DNA from: Puccinellia tenuiflora
Lineage: Eukaryota > Streptophyta > Magnoliopsida > Poales > Poaceae
Length of the DNA stretch: 64,000 bases
Direction of reading: 5' to 3'
Assembly (NCBI GenBank): GCA_012064385.1
Contig: QRDG01000527.1
Location: 2,625,914 to 2,689,913, forward strand
The notes below the pieces were generated by a model. That model worked only from the letters and a program-made list of their open reading frames with translations, did not search any database and was not told where the DNA came from. Made by a program: the position numbers and the translations under genes. Below, piece after piece: positions 23,892 to 35,972 of this stretch (position 1 is the first letter of the stretch; each line of letters starts with the position of its first letter).

Positions 23892-24248
23892 CTAACTTCG
23901 ACCGGTTCCTGAGCCGCGGGGTGCTGAGCCGCCGGCACTGCGCATCCAAAGAGAAGGAACCCTCACAGGGTCATAGCTCACGTGAGAAGGAACCCTCTGA
24001 AGAAACGACCACCTACTATCATACTGCCTATCCAATAGATACATGTAGCGACGGACGTGCTCATCCTCCTCCCTGATACGGCAACGTACCTCCTCCTCGG
24101 GGGCCGGCTCCCTCTGCACCGAGCGTGGCCCACGCGACGGCCACCACAGAAAATCTGGGTCGACGACGTCACCCGAATTCCTCACCAAGCTGCGTGTTCC
24201 GGAAGGTAGCACCTCCCAGTGCCAGCCCAATGGAGCCCAGTCCCGCAC
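23892..24248 (-). CDS. Unrecognised Trp-rich ORF, CACTA_2 copy
   Basis: About 118 codons, near-identical to the partial ORF at 1-185. Motifs include DWAPLGWHWEVLPSGT, VDPDFLWWPSRGPRSVQREP and an acidic/basic helix (REEDEHVRRYMYLLDRQY). The annotated first codon is GTG, so the true start is unknown and may lie upstream. No domain recognised. Confidence 0.3.
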   Translation of the reverse strand: MRDWAPLGWHWEVLPSGTRSLVRNSGDVVDPDFLWWPSRGPRSVQREPAPEEEVRCRIREEDEHVRRYMYLLDRQYDSRWSFLQRVPSHVSYDPVRVPSLWMRSAGGSAPRGSGTGRS

Positions 24249-24429
24249 ATCACCCTCTGGTCCAACATGGACATCGTCCCCGAGAACACCTTAGTCAAAA
24301 ACGCCTAAGTCAAAATTTTGTTACAATGGAAGAGTGATGAGGTTGCAGATGTGAGTTTAGATGTGATATGGCAATGGCGGCCAAGCCTACATATATATAG
24401 TGAGAAATTGCGTGAAGACGAAGGCGAGA

Positions 24430-24700
24430 AGCGGTGGAAGAAGCACACAGATCATGTGTTACCTTCGAGCGCTTGTGAGTTGTTGGATCAGAGTTGTGTT
24501 TCTTTCGAGCGCTTGTGAGCTGTTGGATCAGAGTTGTGTTTCTTTCGAGTGCTTGTGAGCCGTTGGATCAGAGTTGTGTTTCTTTCGAGTGCTTGTGAAC
24601 TGTTGGATCGTGTGCACACGGATCGTGTGTTTCCTGCGAGCGGTTGTGAGCCGTTGGATCAGAGTGTGTTTCTTTCGAACCCTTGTGAGATGTTGGATCT
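24430..24700. repeat. 50-bp repeat array, CACTA_2 copy 2
   Basis: Degenerate copies of the same unit (TCTTTCGAGTGCTTGTGAGC and GTTGGATCAGAG). One clear CACACG-GAT-CGTGTG lies near 24612. It immediately follows the second ORF/repeat module. Confidence 0.7.
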
Positions 24701-24917
24701 CAAGCAGAAGATAAGGCACACATATCAACGCTCTTTTTTTCCCGATTCCAGCTACCAACCGGGACTAAAGATGAAGATTTCCCCTGATCTTTTAGCTATA
24801 AATACCAACCGGGACAAATTACATAAAAGGTTTAATACATATATTAATTGTGTAATGCATTTGACAACACTCATACACAAAAAGTTTTTGAGAACACTCA
24901 TGCATTTGACATGATCT

Positions 24918-27900
24918 CTATGATCGCTTCTTCGGCCGTAACCATGGAGTTTCTTCATTATGTAACGAGATGCTTGGGTCAGTTTTCACTGTGAAGGGCG
25001 GAATTTCATCAAACTTATTATAGTCTGCTGACATGTCTGTCTTGTCCTTGACTTCCACGATGTTTCCTTTTCCTGAAAGAACTATGTGACGCTTTGGCTC
25101 ACCGTGTGATGTATTTGTTTCCATATCTTTTCTTTTTTTCGATCTGGAGCTCATGTCCTTCACATAGAAAACCTGAGCCACATCATTGGCTAGGACGAAT
25201 GGTTCGTCTTTGTACGCAAGATTCTTGAGATCCACTGTTGTCATTCCGTACAGCTGGTCTACCTTTACCCCTTCTCCATTCATGTTGACCCAACTGCACC
25301 GAAACAAAGGGACCTTAAAAGTAGGTCCATAGTCAAGTTCCCATATCTCCTCTATGTAACCATAGTATGTGTCCTTTTGTCCATTCTCGTATGTTGCATC
25401 AAAGCGAACACCACTGTTTTGGTTGGTACTCTTTTTATCTTGGGCGATCGTGTAAAATGTATTCCCATTTATCTCGTACCCTTGGAAAGTCAATACAGTC
25501 GAAGATGGTGACGCGGTCAATAAGTAGAGTTGATCTCCAACATCGGTGTCATTCATGAGATGTAATCGCAACCAACTGCCGAAAGTCTCCATGTGTTTTT
25601 GTTTAATCCAGGAGTCAGGCTTCCCTGGGTTTTTGGAGCGTACAATATTCTTGTGTACCTCGATATACGGAGCCACGAAGGTGGAACTTTGTAGAACTGT
25701 GTAGTGTGCTTGAGTGAAATAATGCCCGTCCCTACATATCATTGCTTTCTTTCCTAGCGTGCCTTTTCCACTAAGTCTCCCCTCATGCCCCGTTTTAGGA
25801 AGACCAATCGACTTAATGTCGTGAATAAAGTCAACACAAAACTCAATGACCTCCTCTGTTCCATAGCCTTTGGAGATGTTTCCTTCTGGCCTAGCACGGT
25901 TATGAACATATTTCTTCAAGACTCCCATGAACCTCTCGAAGGGGAACATATTGTGTAGAAATACAGGACCGAGAATTGCAATCTCGTCGACTAGGTGAAC
26001 CAGGAGATGCGTCATAATATTGAAAAATGATGGGGGGAACACCAACTCAAAACTAACAAGATATTGGACCACATCCTTCTGTAACCTTGTCAGACTTTCT
26101 TGATCGATTACCTTCTGAGATATTGCATTGAGAAATGCACATAGCTTCACAGTGGGTACTCGAACATTTTTCGATAGTAGCCCCCTCAATGCAATCGGAA
26201 GCAACTGCGTCATAATCACGTGGCAATCATGAGACTTCAGGTTTTGGAATTTTTTATCTGGAATATTTATTATTCCCTTTATACTTGACGAGAAGCCAGC
26301 CGGGACCTTGATACTGCTCAGGCATTCAAAAAATATTTCCTTCTCTGCTTTCGTAAGAGCGTAGCTGCTTAAGTAATGACGCCCTTTATCCGTATGCTTG
26401 TTTTTGGGTCTTTCATACGCTGCTGATCCTCCCTTGCTTCCGGTGTATATTTTGTCTTCCCATACACGCCGAGGAAGCCTAGTAGGTTCACGCAAAGATT
26501 TTTTGTCACGTGCATCACGTCGATTGAAGACCGGACCTCTAGGACTTTCCAATAGGGTAGCTCCCAAAATATAGATTTCTTCTTCCACATGGGCGCGTGT
26601 CCAGTGGTGACGTCTTTCGGAACAAATTGACCGCCAGGACCCTTTCCAAAGATTAATTCTATGTCCTTGACCATACCAAATATAGCATCACCATCAGGGA
26701 GGTTAGGCTTCTTCCGGTGATCTGCCTCACCTTTGAAATGCTTGCCTTTCTTTCTTACGGGGTGACTGCCTGAAAGAAATTGACGACACCCCAGGTACAC
26801 GACCTTGTTACACTTTTCCAAATATATACCTTTAGTCTTATCTAAACAGTGCGTGCATGCGTTGTATCCCTTGTTTGACTGTCCTGAAATGTTACTAAGA
26901 GCAGGCCAATCATTGATGGTTACGAACATCAACGCTCGTAGGTCAAATTCCATCTGTTTGTGCTCATCCCACACACGTACACCTGGTATGGCCCACAACT
27001 GCAAAAGTTCATCAACTAATGGCCTTAGGTACACATCAATGTCGTTGCCGGGTTGCTTCGGGCCTTGGATGAGAAAGGGCATCATAATGAACTTCCGCTT
27101 CACGCACAACCAAGGAGGAAGGTTGTAGATACATAGAGTCACGGGCCAGGTGCTGTGACTGCAGCTCTGCTCCCCAAAAGGATCCATACCGTCTGTACTT
27201 AGACCAAACCATAAGTTTTTTGCGTCACCTGCAAAGTCCGAGAACTCTCTCTCGATTTTTCTCCACTGCGACCCATCGGCGGGGTGTCTCAACTTCCCGT
27301 CTTTCTTACGCTCTTCTTTGTGCCATCGTAACAACCTGGCATGCTCTTTGTTTCTGAACAGACGTTTCAACCGTGATATTATAGGAGCATACCACATAAC
27401 CTTAGCAGGAATCCTCTTCCTGGGTCATCTTGTCTGATCTTGTACCGCAGTGCAGTGCATACCGGACATGCATCCAAATTCTCGTACTCCTCACCGCGGT
27501 AAAGGATGCAGTCATTGATGCATGCATGTATCTTCTGCACATCTAATCCTAGAGGGCAGATAGCCTTCTTTGCTTCGTACGTAGTCTCGGGCAATTCGTT
27601 ATCCTTTGGAAGCTTCGGCTTTATTATTTTCAATAACTTCTCAAATCCCTTGTCAGATAAACCAGTCTCTGCCTTCCATTTCAGCAATTCCAGTGTGGTA
27701 CCGAGCTTTGTGCTGCCATCTTCGCAATTTGGGTACAGCAACTTTTTGTGATCCTCTAGCATGGCCTCCAACTTCAGCTTCTCCTTTTCTGTATCGCATT
27801 CTCGTTTTGCATCAGAAATGACCCGACCAAGACCATCATCGGGCTCATCTGACGCCTGTTGTTCTTCACCTCCTTCTTCTTCATTGTCTTACATCGCAGT

Positions 27901-28215
27901 ATCACCGTATTCTTCAGGGAACATAGGATAGTTGTCATCATCCTCTTCTTCTCCCTTGTCTTCCATCATAACCCCTCTTTCTCCGTGCTTGGTCCAAACA
28001 TTATAGCTGGGCATGAAACCTCTCCGAAGCATGTGGCCTTTAAGGGTTCTTGAGTAAGAATGCTCCTTGACGTTCCGACAGTCCACACATAGACAAGGCA
28101 TAAAACCATCCTCTTTGTTTGCCTCGGCCACAATGAGAAATTTATGCAGGCCTGCAATAAAATCGGGACTGCGTCGGTCGCCGTACATCCATCGCTGCCG
28201 TTCATCCATCTGCAC
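24918..28215 (-). pseudogene. TNP2-like CACTA transposase (CACTA_2), broken
   Basis: Same domain order as the CACTA_1 copy: an N-terminal Transpos_assoc part (RQRWMYGDRRSPDFIAGLHK), Transposase_21 (ICPLGLDVQKIHACINDC, GLSTDGMDPFGEQ, SSIDVMHVTKNLCVN), a DUF4218-like part (FPPSFFNIMTHLLVHL) and a DUF4216-like part (DTYYGYIEEIWELDYG). Lesions: a stop at about 27889, loss of roughly ten residues plus a frameshift at about 27420, and a frameshift at about 26390. The start lies just after a TGTGCAG acceptor. The coiled-coil/membrane gene seen upstream in CACTA_1 is missing. Confidence 0.88.
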
Positions 28216-28499
28216 ATCATATAATGAGGTTTATCAAGTACAATTAGAAAAATATATTGAATACTGAAATCACCACCGTACATCGACACATGCAATATTT
28301 CTGTATCAATTATAGATGAAAAGGATAAAGTTGCTAACCTCGGTCGAGGATATCATTTTGTGTGAACTTAAGTGTGGCTCGGGCATTTCATCGAACACAT
28401 TTTGTGCGTGACAAAGGAAAAAAAAAGTAGCACCCACTTCTCACCAATCCAAGCAAAAAAAAAACAGAGGAGAGAAGAGGGGGGTGTGGCTGGGTGCAT

Positions 28500-28730
28500 A
28501 TAGGTAGGGGAAGGGCATTCGTCCCTGTTCGTGCTACGAACCGGGACTAATGCTCGCGGCGCGCCACGTGTCCCGGCGCGGGCGAATGACCCCAACCAAA
28601 CCGGGACCAATGCCTCACGGGAGCCTGGCAGCTCGAACCGGGACCAATGCCAGGCATTGGTCCCGGTTTATCACTCAACCGGGATGAATGCAAATTCAGC
28701 TCTGTCCGAAAGGTGGTTTTTCTACTAGTG
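28500..28730. repeat. CACTA_2 5' subterminal and terminal repeats
   Basis: ATTCGTCCCTGTTCGTGCTA / ACGAACCGGGACTAATG pairs, then the terminal TTTTCTACTAGTG at 28718-28730. Confidence 0.9.
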
Positions 28731-28733
28731 TAT

Positions 28734-30146
28734 GCTGGTGGAGCTGAACAAATAAATTTGGGTTCTGGGCTCTTTGCTTTACACACGGGAGGACAACATG
28801 GTTATTTTTCCTTGGAGTTTCTTGCTCGTTGGATCGTTGTGGACAGTGGAGATGTCATTGGCAGTGGTGGCGTTGTTCGGCAAGAGTAGCCGAGCGGAAA
28901 TCAAGACAAGGCACGATGTGTGTATAAGGCTGGGAGTAGCCTGGAGCGTGTCGTGAGGATCATGCATACACAGGGTGCCGGACAGTGCGCGGAAGGTGGA
29001 CTGGGCACAGGGTGGAGCATGGGTGCAGTCGGATATGTTCGGCTGGGTCGGACTGGACAGTCTGACAGATCGACGGGATGTCGGTCGGACAGAAGACGGT
29101 GAAGATCGGCGACAACAACGTAGGAGCGTGAGGGCTGATGGTGTCCGTACTCTGTGGCGTGGAAACACGCGGCGCATGGTTATGCGTGCTTCGACATGCG
29201 GTGGCGCGGGGCCGATTCAAGATGGAGCGCTTATGGGATCTTGAGGTAGGCGGGGCGCGGGGTGGACTGATCATCTACCAAGGAGTCATGTTGAAGGTGG
29301 AGCTGGAGTCTCTAAGGGAAGATTCCACTCGGCTGATGGAGGGGCTACGGCGTAAGTCGACGGAGAGTCTGAGCTTAGTCAGCGGGAAGGCGAGAGGCAC
29401 GTGGCCCAGACTGGAGCTCAGGGTCTGGAGAGATGCGTGGAACTCGACACCGGTCGGGGTATGACTGGTGGTTGTCTACAGTGGGGCCTGAGGTGGTGTG
29501 GGTTAGCGACCCGGTAGATCTTGGCCAAGATTGTAGATGCTCGACGCGGTAGTAGCAGCGAGGCGTGCGGTAAGCACGGGGCACGGCGACAGACCATGGC
29601 ACAGGCGGTCAGACATGTGGTCAGATAGGTGTGCAGGGGTGCTGAAGCAGTGTTGGCGAGTACCAGATTCAAGTTGGTGACTGGGTCTACGGAGATTGAT
29701 GTGAGGTGATAGACAGGAGTCGGCCATGGGGAATCTGAGAAAGTGTTGGAGAGTCTGAAATGTCAAAAGCGTGGAGAGTACATGGCCGTATATTCTGTGA
29801 TGTTCAGTGCACATGGCAAAGTGCGGATGACTAGATACAGAAGGAGGCGGAGTGCTATAGCTGTGGGACATGTAGAAGACTATCCAGGATGAGACGACTG
29901 TGAATTTGACTCAAGGTGACTAAAAGGCGACGGTGAAATTCCTTCAAGTTGGAAGCATTTTCACGCAGATCACTGGTCGGTGTGTGATGGTGTTGAACGG
30001 GAAGAAGGGACTACAGTTGCAGGTGTAGTCACGTGGAGTCTGAGAGTAGCAGTGAAACTCATGGAGACAACTCAAGTCCGGAGTACATGGTGGTTTGACG
30101 CATTGACGAATTCAAGGTGGTGGACAATATTTGCCAAGGTGGAGTT
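28734..30146 (+). other. 3' interior of the LTR retrotransposon, non-coding
   Basis: GC-moderate DNA with many short ORFs on both strands but no gag, protease, integrase or RT motif. It continues the interior from 14759-15377. Confidence 0.6.
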
Positions 30147-30507
30147 TGTTGTATTTGTGTCAAATATTGTGTACGTGTTGGATTACGTTTGGACTTAAAG
30201 TTGTATTAGGTGTATAGGATACGAGTAGTATCAGAGTCGAACTCTTGTACCCTGTGCCTCCCATATAATGAGGGGAGCACCACACGTGCACGCATGACGA
30301 CTTGATAGCCACAGGCAGGGGAGCCGGCGGCTTGTGCCGGCGCCTAGGGCAGCCAGGGTTGCGGTATCAATGGGGAGGAGCGCCCATAGTCATGCCCCGC
30401 AGATGTAGGTGAGTTCGCCGAACTGCGTTACCAAATCTCGGTGTCATCATCGTGCTGTGATTGCTTCGTGTTTTCGGTACATCAATTATGCGCCTACGAC
30501 GGTAACA
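30147..30507 (+). repeat. 3' LTR
   Basis: 361 bp, TGTTGTA...GGTAACA, followed by the CTCCC target duplication. Confidence 0.9.
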
Positions 30508-30512
30508 CTCCC

Positions 30513-30720
30513 TTTACCTTGAAGCGTGAAGGACCTTTTGTGCCCCACGGGAGAGTCCGGCCAGCATACATACGCACGTGATCTTTGTGTGAGAAAAAAA
30601 ATCCAGTTGATGGGTTGCTTCCTCGGGGAGTACCACGCCTGTGGCCGCAACCCCGGATGGCTTTGTTCTGGGTCATTGACAAGCTTTTTTGCCGGTTACT
30701 TACTGAAAGAGATCGCAACA
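30513..30720 (+). ncRNA. Unit C continued after the LTR insertion
   Basis: The displaced downstream part of unit C, starting after the second CTCCC. Similarity to the other type-I units is weak, so the end point is a guess. Confidence 0.25.
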
Positions 30721-30789
30721 TGAACTAACTCCACACAACATGCAGCACTAATAGAGCAGAATCTACTGTTATCATCTCCACTACTAATA

Positions 30790-32222
30790 AACAAACCAAC
30801 ATGAAATTTCTTATGTACACACCACAAATGCACACAAAACAACCACGAGCAGTTTCCACCTTACGATCTGACCGCCCCCCTTAAAAAACCACCAAAGCGT
30901 ACATCTAGCAATTTCTAACGGCAGACGAAACTCTGCCTCCACGGTGGTTCCGCCCCTGGTGGACCTCACGACCACAATCCCAAAATCACAGGAAAAAAAG
31001 ATACCAATCAATTACAGAATCGTCGACCATCCATTTCGGAGCATGATGTACTTGGGCCACACATCGAGGCTCACGGCACGCCCAACCTGCCAGAGCAAGG
31101 CGTCCTCGCCGGCGCTCACATCTGCACTCTCTTCGATTCTGCGTCTTTCCCCATGGGAGGAGAAGGTAGGTGCTGCAGAGCCCTCTAGAGCGTGCGTAGT
31201 GTCTGCGTGGGAGGATCCTTTGGAGACGAAGCCTGCGCCTCCGCCTCCCATCGGTGGACAGGCAAGGGAAGGGCAGTCCTCACAGCAGCGGTGGGAACGC
31301 AGGGGAGGGGGAGTTCGTCGAGGAAGCGGCGGGGAGGCAGGAGAGGGGCGGTCCCTCGCCGGAGCAGCGAGCAGCAGGGGAGGGGCATGCTCCTCGCGCC
31401 GGTGGCGGGAGGTAGTGGAGAGGGAGAAGGCGCAGCTTGTATTGCCGTCTGTGTGAGAGTGGGGTGCTTAGGGCAAGTACATTGCGGGACGCTTGGATGG
31501 GCGCTTAGAGGNNNNNNNNNNNNNNNNNNNNNNNNNNNNNNNNNNNNNNNNNNNNNNNNNNNNNNNNNNNNNNNNNNNNNNNNNNNNNNNGAAGAAATTC
31601 GGCCCGATTGGTGGCCTGCTCCATTCCGGGTTCCTGCATCGCACGCTCTTTAAAGCACTCTTAGGCCAGCCCGATGGGAACGGTTCATTCGGCCGTTTCC
31701 GCAGGGGCAGCGTTGGAGTTCGCGCTAAAGCTACGTGGGCTGACGTAGGGTGGCTCAACTGAGCATGTTGATTTGTTCTCCTCACCTTCCTTAAACTCCT
31801 CCACCAAGTGCCTCTCTAATCTCCCTAAATATTGGTCGATTCAAAAAAAAGTGTACATGAGAAATATGCGCGACGAGCTCCGCCGATTCCCATGCTCGGT
31901 TTCGAGATTCGCATAGTGTAGCTTCTTAATTTCGCACAGATGTTTGCAGCTTTTTTGGACGAATTTTGTCAAATTCGTCGTGCTTGGTCGACCGTTTGAG
32001 ATATCCTTTGATGTGTAGCTTCATCTCAATGTTCCGCACGACTTTCGTATTGTAATTTTTCTATTTCGGCGGCCGTATACGAGCAGATTTTGTGCTCTAT
32101 GTATGCACGTATATAGACTGCAGGTAGTGTACAGTAGCTTCTTCAACCTCTGTCACCGCCACTCTCCGCTGCTGCGAACTCTTCCGTCGCCGCTGCTGCT
32201 ACTGCCCCGTTTTCCACTAGTG
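30790..32222. other. Unassigned GC-variable segment with assembly gap
   Basis: Short ORFs on both strands without recognised domains. A GGGCAAGTACATTGCGGG motif at about 31469 may be a MITE end cut by the gap. TTTTCCACTAGTG at 32210-32222 resembles a CACTA end but has no partner. Confidence 0.3.
31512..31590. other. Assembly gap (79 N)
   Basis: A run of N; sequence unknown. Confidence 1.
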
Positions 32223-32639
32223 ACACATGATACCTATTTAAATAAAAATCGACTCGATTAAACATAACTAGATCTTAAAAGTATATTTGTTATATTTGAG
32301 AGACATGCATTGCACGTGCACGCGTACTAGTGCTACTTAACCGAACACTTAGTCTCCAATAGTGCCGGGCTGTGTAATGCATGCATCCTGGCATAGGTAT
32401 CGTGGTTCCAACTTGCAGGTAACTGAACTTTTAATCGCCATGTTACCAAACCGCAGGCTGCAAACCAGCCGCGCATGTGCATCAGTTTTGTTTTGTATAG
32501 AAACGTCAGGTCTGAATTTACATTCTTTTTTTTTTACCAAAATGTAGACAGAGCTGCTTTTCATTGCTTTAGAAGGAGCGTACCAGATGTACAGGATTGA
32601 AAAGCAAAACCAAAGAACCAAAAAGCCTACACTAGACAT

Positions 32640-33172
32640 CTATTACGTACAAAGTCCTGCATTTTTTTTTGTTTTTTCCCTTTTTCTGTTTTCATTTTTT
32701 ACTCTTTGTTTCTTTTACAAAATGAGAAATTTTTAAATCTGAACCAATTTGAAATGATTATTTTTTCAAAATTCGAATCTTATTTAGAAATGAACATTTT
32801 TCAAATATGAATATTTTTTGGTTTGAACCATTTTCAAAATGAACTATTTTTATATATGAACTATTTTTTCAAATATCTATTTTTGGTTTCATCAGTATTT
32901 TTGATTCACTATTCCTTTAGATATATCCAAATTTTAGTATTTTTATTATTATTTTCGCCTCGTCAGATTTTTGGTTCATTACTATTTTAGTTCACTAGTG
33001 TTTTGGTTCACAGGAATGTTAGTTCCTTTTCAGTACACTATTATTTTCGGTTGCATTTTTGGCTCACTGTTATTTCTTGTTTACCGGCATTTTTGGTTCA
33101 CTTATATTTTTGGTTCACCTGTATTTTGTTCACTACTATTTTTGGTTCATCCAAATTTTTCGTTTTTAAACT
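32640..33172. repeat. AT-rich low-complexity tract
   Basis: Degenerate short repeats of the type GGTTCACTATTATTTTTGG and TTTTCAAAATGAA. No gene. Confidence 0.6.
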
Positions 33173-34494
33173 TTTAAAAATGTTAAGATTTAAAAAATCA
33201 AACTTTATTTTTTCGTTTCTAAAATTTTTCATATTAGGAAATGTTTTCAAATTTGAAAAATATTAAGATTTTGAAAGAATTTCATATTTTAAAAACAAAA
33301 AACGCCAAAAAAACAAAACAAAAAAATTAAAAAGATATTAGAGAGAAATGAAAAACAAAAAAAAATACTTAAAAAAGATGTTAATACCTGTATTGGGCCT
33401 CAAGTCCGGCCGAGACCGCTAGGTGTGGATTCAATAGGTAGGGGCTCCTCAGCTAGCTGTGGGTTCAATAGAGAGCATTGGCCCGTATGACGATTATATT
33501 ACCGGCCAGATTAATCAGGTAAAGCCCAAGACAACTCGCGGAACATCGGCCCATATGGCGTTGGGCTAGCTTTTGACGCAAGTTGACAGTATGAACCGAT
33601 TTCGAGTACTCCCCCTTCAGTTCGTTTTAATTGTCGGGAGAAAAAAGCTCGATAGTTCAAACTAATCCCTTCGTTTTATAATATAAGCTTTTTTTAGCAA
33701 ACAAGTTTATTACAGAACTATATTATAGGTTGAGAAACAAAGGCAAGACAAGTGTAACCAGATGCTCCTCCAGCACTCGGATCCTGGAGCAATCTTGCTC
33801 CTCTTTCAGTCTATACTAAGTAAATACTTCAGTAGTTCCATTGTCGTTGTCTCTGCAACCTCCAGCATCGACGATGTTGGTCAAAATAGGGGCATTTTTA
33901 TTTACTTTATTATATCGGACCATAAGCGTCCGAGTAAGTTATGACTACAATGTATGTATACCATTTCATTTAAAGATATTTCAATTTAAATTTGGGTTTC
34001 TCTAGAAATATTAAAAACTACATCCTGTCATCCTCATGTGTTCCTCCGTCTCTCATCCTCAGACCTACTTATCTTCTCTTTCCGAAAGTGAAGGGAGACG
34101 AGCGTAGGAGCCACATGGCATGAGGAGAAGCCTCTTCAAACAAACCCTTGATAAGGTCGATATTTTCCGATACATAGCATAACCATGCGGGAATTAACAA
34201 GCACCGGAAACCATTGAGAATTACTTCACCAAGCTATGGTGTATTATTTTTTCATGATGTTTTAGTTTATTACATGATGATGCTAGGATTGATGTGGTTG
34301 CAGAATGATGCAAATCACTACATGATTTCACGAAAATACTGGCTTCTACATTATGTCGGCGTCGCAAGATATGAAGCAAGAAGCATATGCCACCAATAAA
34401 AGAAAAAAGATATAGTAGAACAAGTGAAGTACGTACACCCTATTTTTACTACCTATAGAGTGGTCATAGCTTCAGTTGTACCCGAGGATTAGGC

Positions 34495-34578
34495 TCATAA
34501 TAAAGGAATCTTAACACATTGAACTAACGGAGGACAAATGGATTCATGTCTATGTCGACCATCCAAGTCTTACATAAG
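34495..34578 (+). promoter_or_regulatory. Unit D1 core promoter
   Basis: TCATAA is at 34495, TTGAACTAACGGAGGACAAA at about 34519 and a TATA variant TACATAAG at 34571. Spacing is 76 bp. Confidence 0.55.
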
Positions 34579-34601
34579 GAGGAAGGTTTTTCTTGCCACG
34601 G

Positions 34602-35010
34602 AAATGATAAATAGCTTATCTCTTATTCTACTTTATTATCATGGCATTGTGATGAATTATTGTATCCTTGCACCTTCTGGATAGCATATTTGATAAGCAT
34701 GGGGATCGGAGGCACCGGAAATTATCAGTGGAGCACCAAAATTACAAGTTCAACTCCTGCCTCTTGTCACCACCGCTGTCATGGGAAAGAAGGCTAGAAG
34801 AATTTATCACAATGAGTGGAAAAATGATGGATGATGTGGACGAAGAAAGCTTTTGTCACGATCTTTAACTCTTCCCTAGCTTTGAACAGGAACTTTAGCT
34901 CTCATTTGCGAACCCTCGAGAGTGCTGAAGGGAGCCCATTACAATGAGGTGCATGGGGTGTAACACGCAGTCAACTACCATATACGTTGTTGTTTGGAAC
35001 TGGCCTTAAC
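34602..35010 (+). ncRNA. Unit D1: candidate 21-PHAS-like lncRNA (type II site)
   Basis: The site at 34700-34720 reads TGGGGATCGGAGGCACCGGAA, 129 bp after TATA. It shares the CACCGGAA variant with B, D2 and F. Downstream landmarks GAGCACCAAAATTACAAGTT, TTTGAACAGGAACTTTAGCT and GGTGTAACACGC are shared with B, F and J. No ORF spans the unit. Confidence 0.4.
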
Positions 35011-35472
35011 AGAAATTTCAAATTTCAATCCATGTTGCTTGCATACGCCTCCTTCCCTGAAATGCAATTTTAAATCTGAATTTCTAGGCCCTATTCATAG
35101 GAGCGTGCAAGGTTTATGGATTTTCCATCGTTTGTTTGAATATATGCTAAACAATTTGTAGAGGCTAACCGGGTATAGGATGATGCTAACCAGACAATGG
35201 GGGAATATAGGTGCTGGGGGGAGAAAATAGGTTACCGATGTAACCCACTATGACTAAATGTTTGTTAGCTTCTCATCTCCGGACCAGAGATATAAATGGA
35301 ATTTCGAATTCCTGGAAATTTGGGAGCGGGAGATTTGGATGGATGCGTAGGATGTTGTGGCACGCAGCGATTTTTAAGTTTTTTCTTAGCTATTTGTGGT
35401 ATAACTATTTGTTTAATTTCGTGTTTATAATAATTGTACCGACCAACACTTGACATAGATATTTTTATCTAG

Positions 35473-35778
35473 GACATATATGAACCGAAAATTCCAACCG
35501 ACCCTCTTGTCGAGAAGTTAAATTTAGTTGAAAAAGAAAACGATGATTTGAAAGAAAAATTGAAAAAAATTGAAGAAGAGAAGATGAAATTGGAGTTGTA
35601 TCTTGCCGATGTCGTCGATGATCACAAGATCAAGATGGATGCAATGCGCTTGAAGATTAGAAAGATTAGAAATTATGCCATTAATAAAGAGGCTTGGTAT
35701 TATTATGCTGTTGGATCAATGGTTACCTTAGTTGCGATTTTGATCGCATTTGTTGTTGCACTTAAATGCATTAGATAG
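35473..35778 (+). CDS. Coiled-coil/transmembrane exon, duplicated CACTA_3 fragment
   Basis: An exon open from an ATCTAG acceptor (35467-35472) to a TAG at 35776-35778. It encodes DIYEPKIPTDPLVEKL, a Lys/Glu-rich helix, MKMDA-like DAMRLKIRKIRNYAI, then WYYYAVGSMVTLVAIL and a hydrophobic end (FVVALKCIR). Of the three copies this one and CACTA_1 keep the frame; the copy at 38430 has a 10-bp deletion. Upstream exons are missing, so it is a fragment. Confidence 0.45.
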   Translation, partial: DIYEPKIPTDPLVEKLNLVEKENDDLKEKLKKIEEEKMKLELYLADVVDDHKIKMDAMRLKIRKIRNYAINKEAWYYYAVGSMVTLVAILIAFVVALKCIR

Positions 35779-35972
35779 TTTGTATGTTTGTTTCAATGTA
35801 TGTTTTAATTATGAGAACTATGTATTACATTTGGTCACTACTCTAATTTGGTTTTAATTTGATGAACTTGTATTAATTAATTTGGTCACTTCTTAATTCA
35901 TGATGTTGTGTGTAATGATTTTTGATATACTTATATAATGCAGATAAGTCGGCAATATATATCTCGCAATAT

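Larger units (their letters stand above)
15378..28730 (-). mobile_element. CACTA_2, complete CACTA (En/Spm) transposon, 13.35 kb
   Basis: The termini CACTAGTAGAAAA (15378-15390) and TTTTCTACTAGTG (28718-28730) are flanked by the 3-bp target duplication TAT (15375-15377, 28731-28733). Both ends carry inverted CCCGGTT/AACCGGG subterminal repeats. Genes run on the minus strand: TNP2-type transposase (28215 to 24918), two unrecognised ORFs among repeat arrays, then a Transposase_24/Ulp1-like gene (19782 to 15955). It sits inside the LTR retrotransposon, so it is the younger insertion. Confidence 0.95.
14397..30507 (+). mobile_element. Non-autonomous LTR retrotransposon interrupted by CACTA_2
   Basis: The LTRs at 14397-14758 and 30147-30507 (TGTTGT...GGTAACA) are flanked by identical 5-bp repeats CTCCC (14392-14396 and 30508-30512). 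A tRNA-iMet primer site follows the 5' LTR and a purine-rich AAGGTGGAG precedes the 3' LTR. Without CACTA_2 the element is about 2.75 kb. The interior shows no gag or pol motifs, so it depended on another element for movement. Confidence 0.9.

Noticed and set aside
30944..31456. Possible host gene exon (30944-31456 + or 31012-31251 -)
   Set aside because: Short ORFs without recognisable domains, next to an assembly gap; the minus-strand peptide ending LRNGWSTIL is intriguing but unsupported.
32210..32222. TTTTCCACTAGTG, resembling a CACTA terminus
   Set aside because: No subterminal repeats or partner end; could be a solo remnant but cannot be supported.
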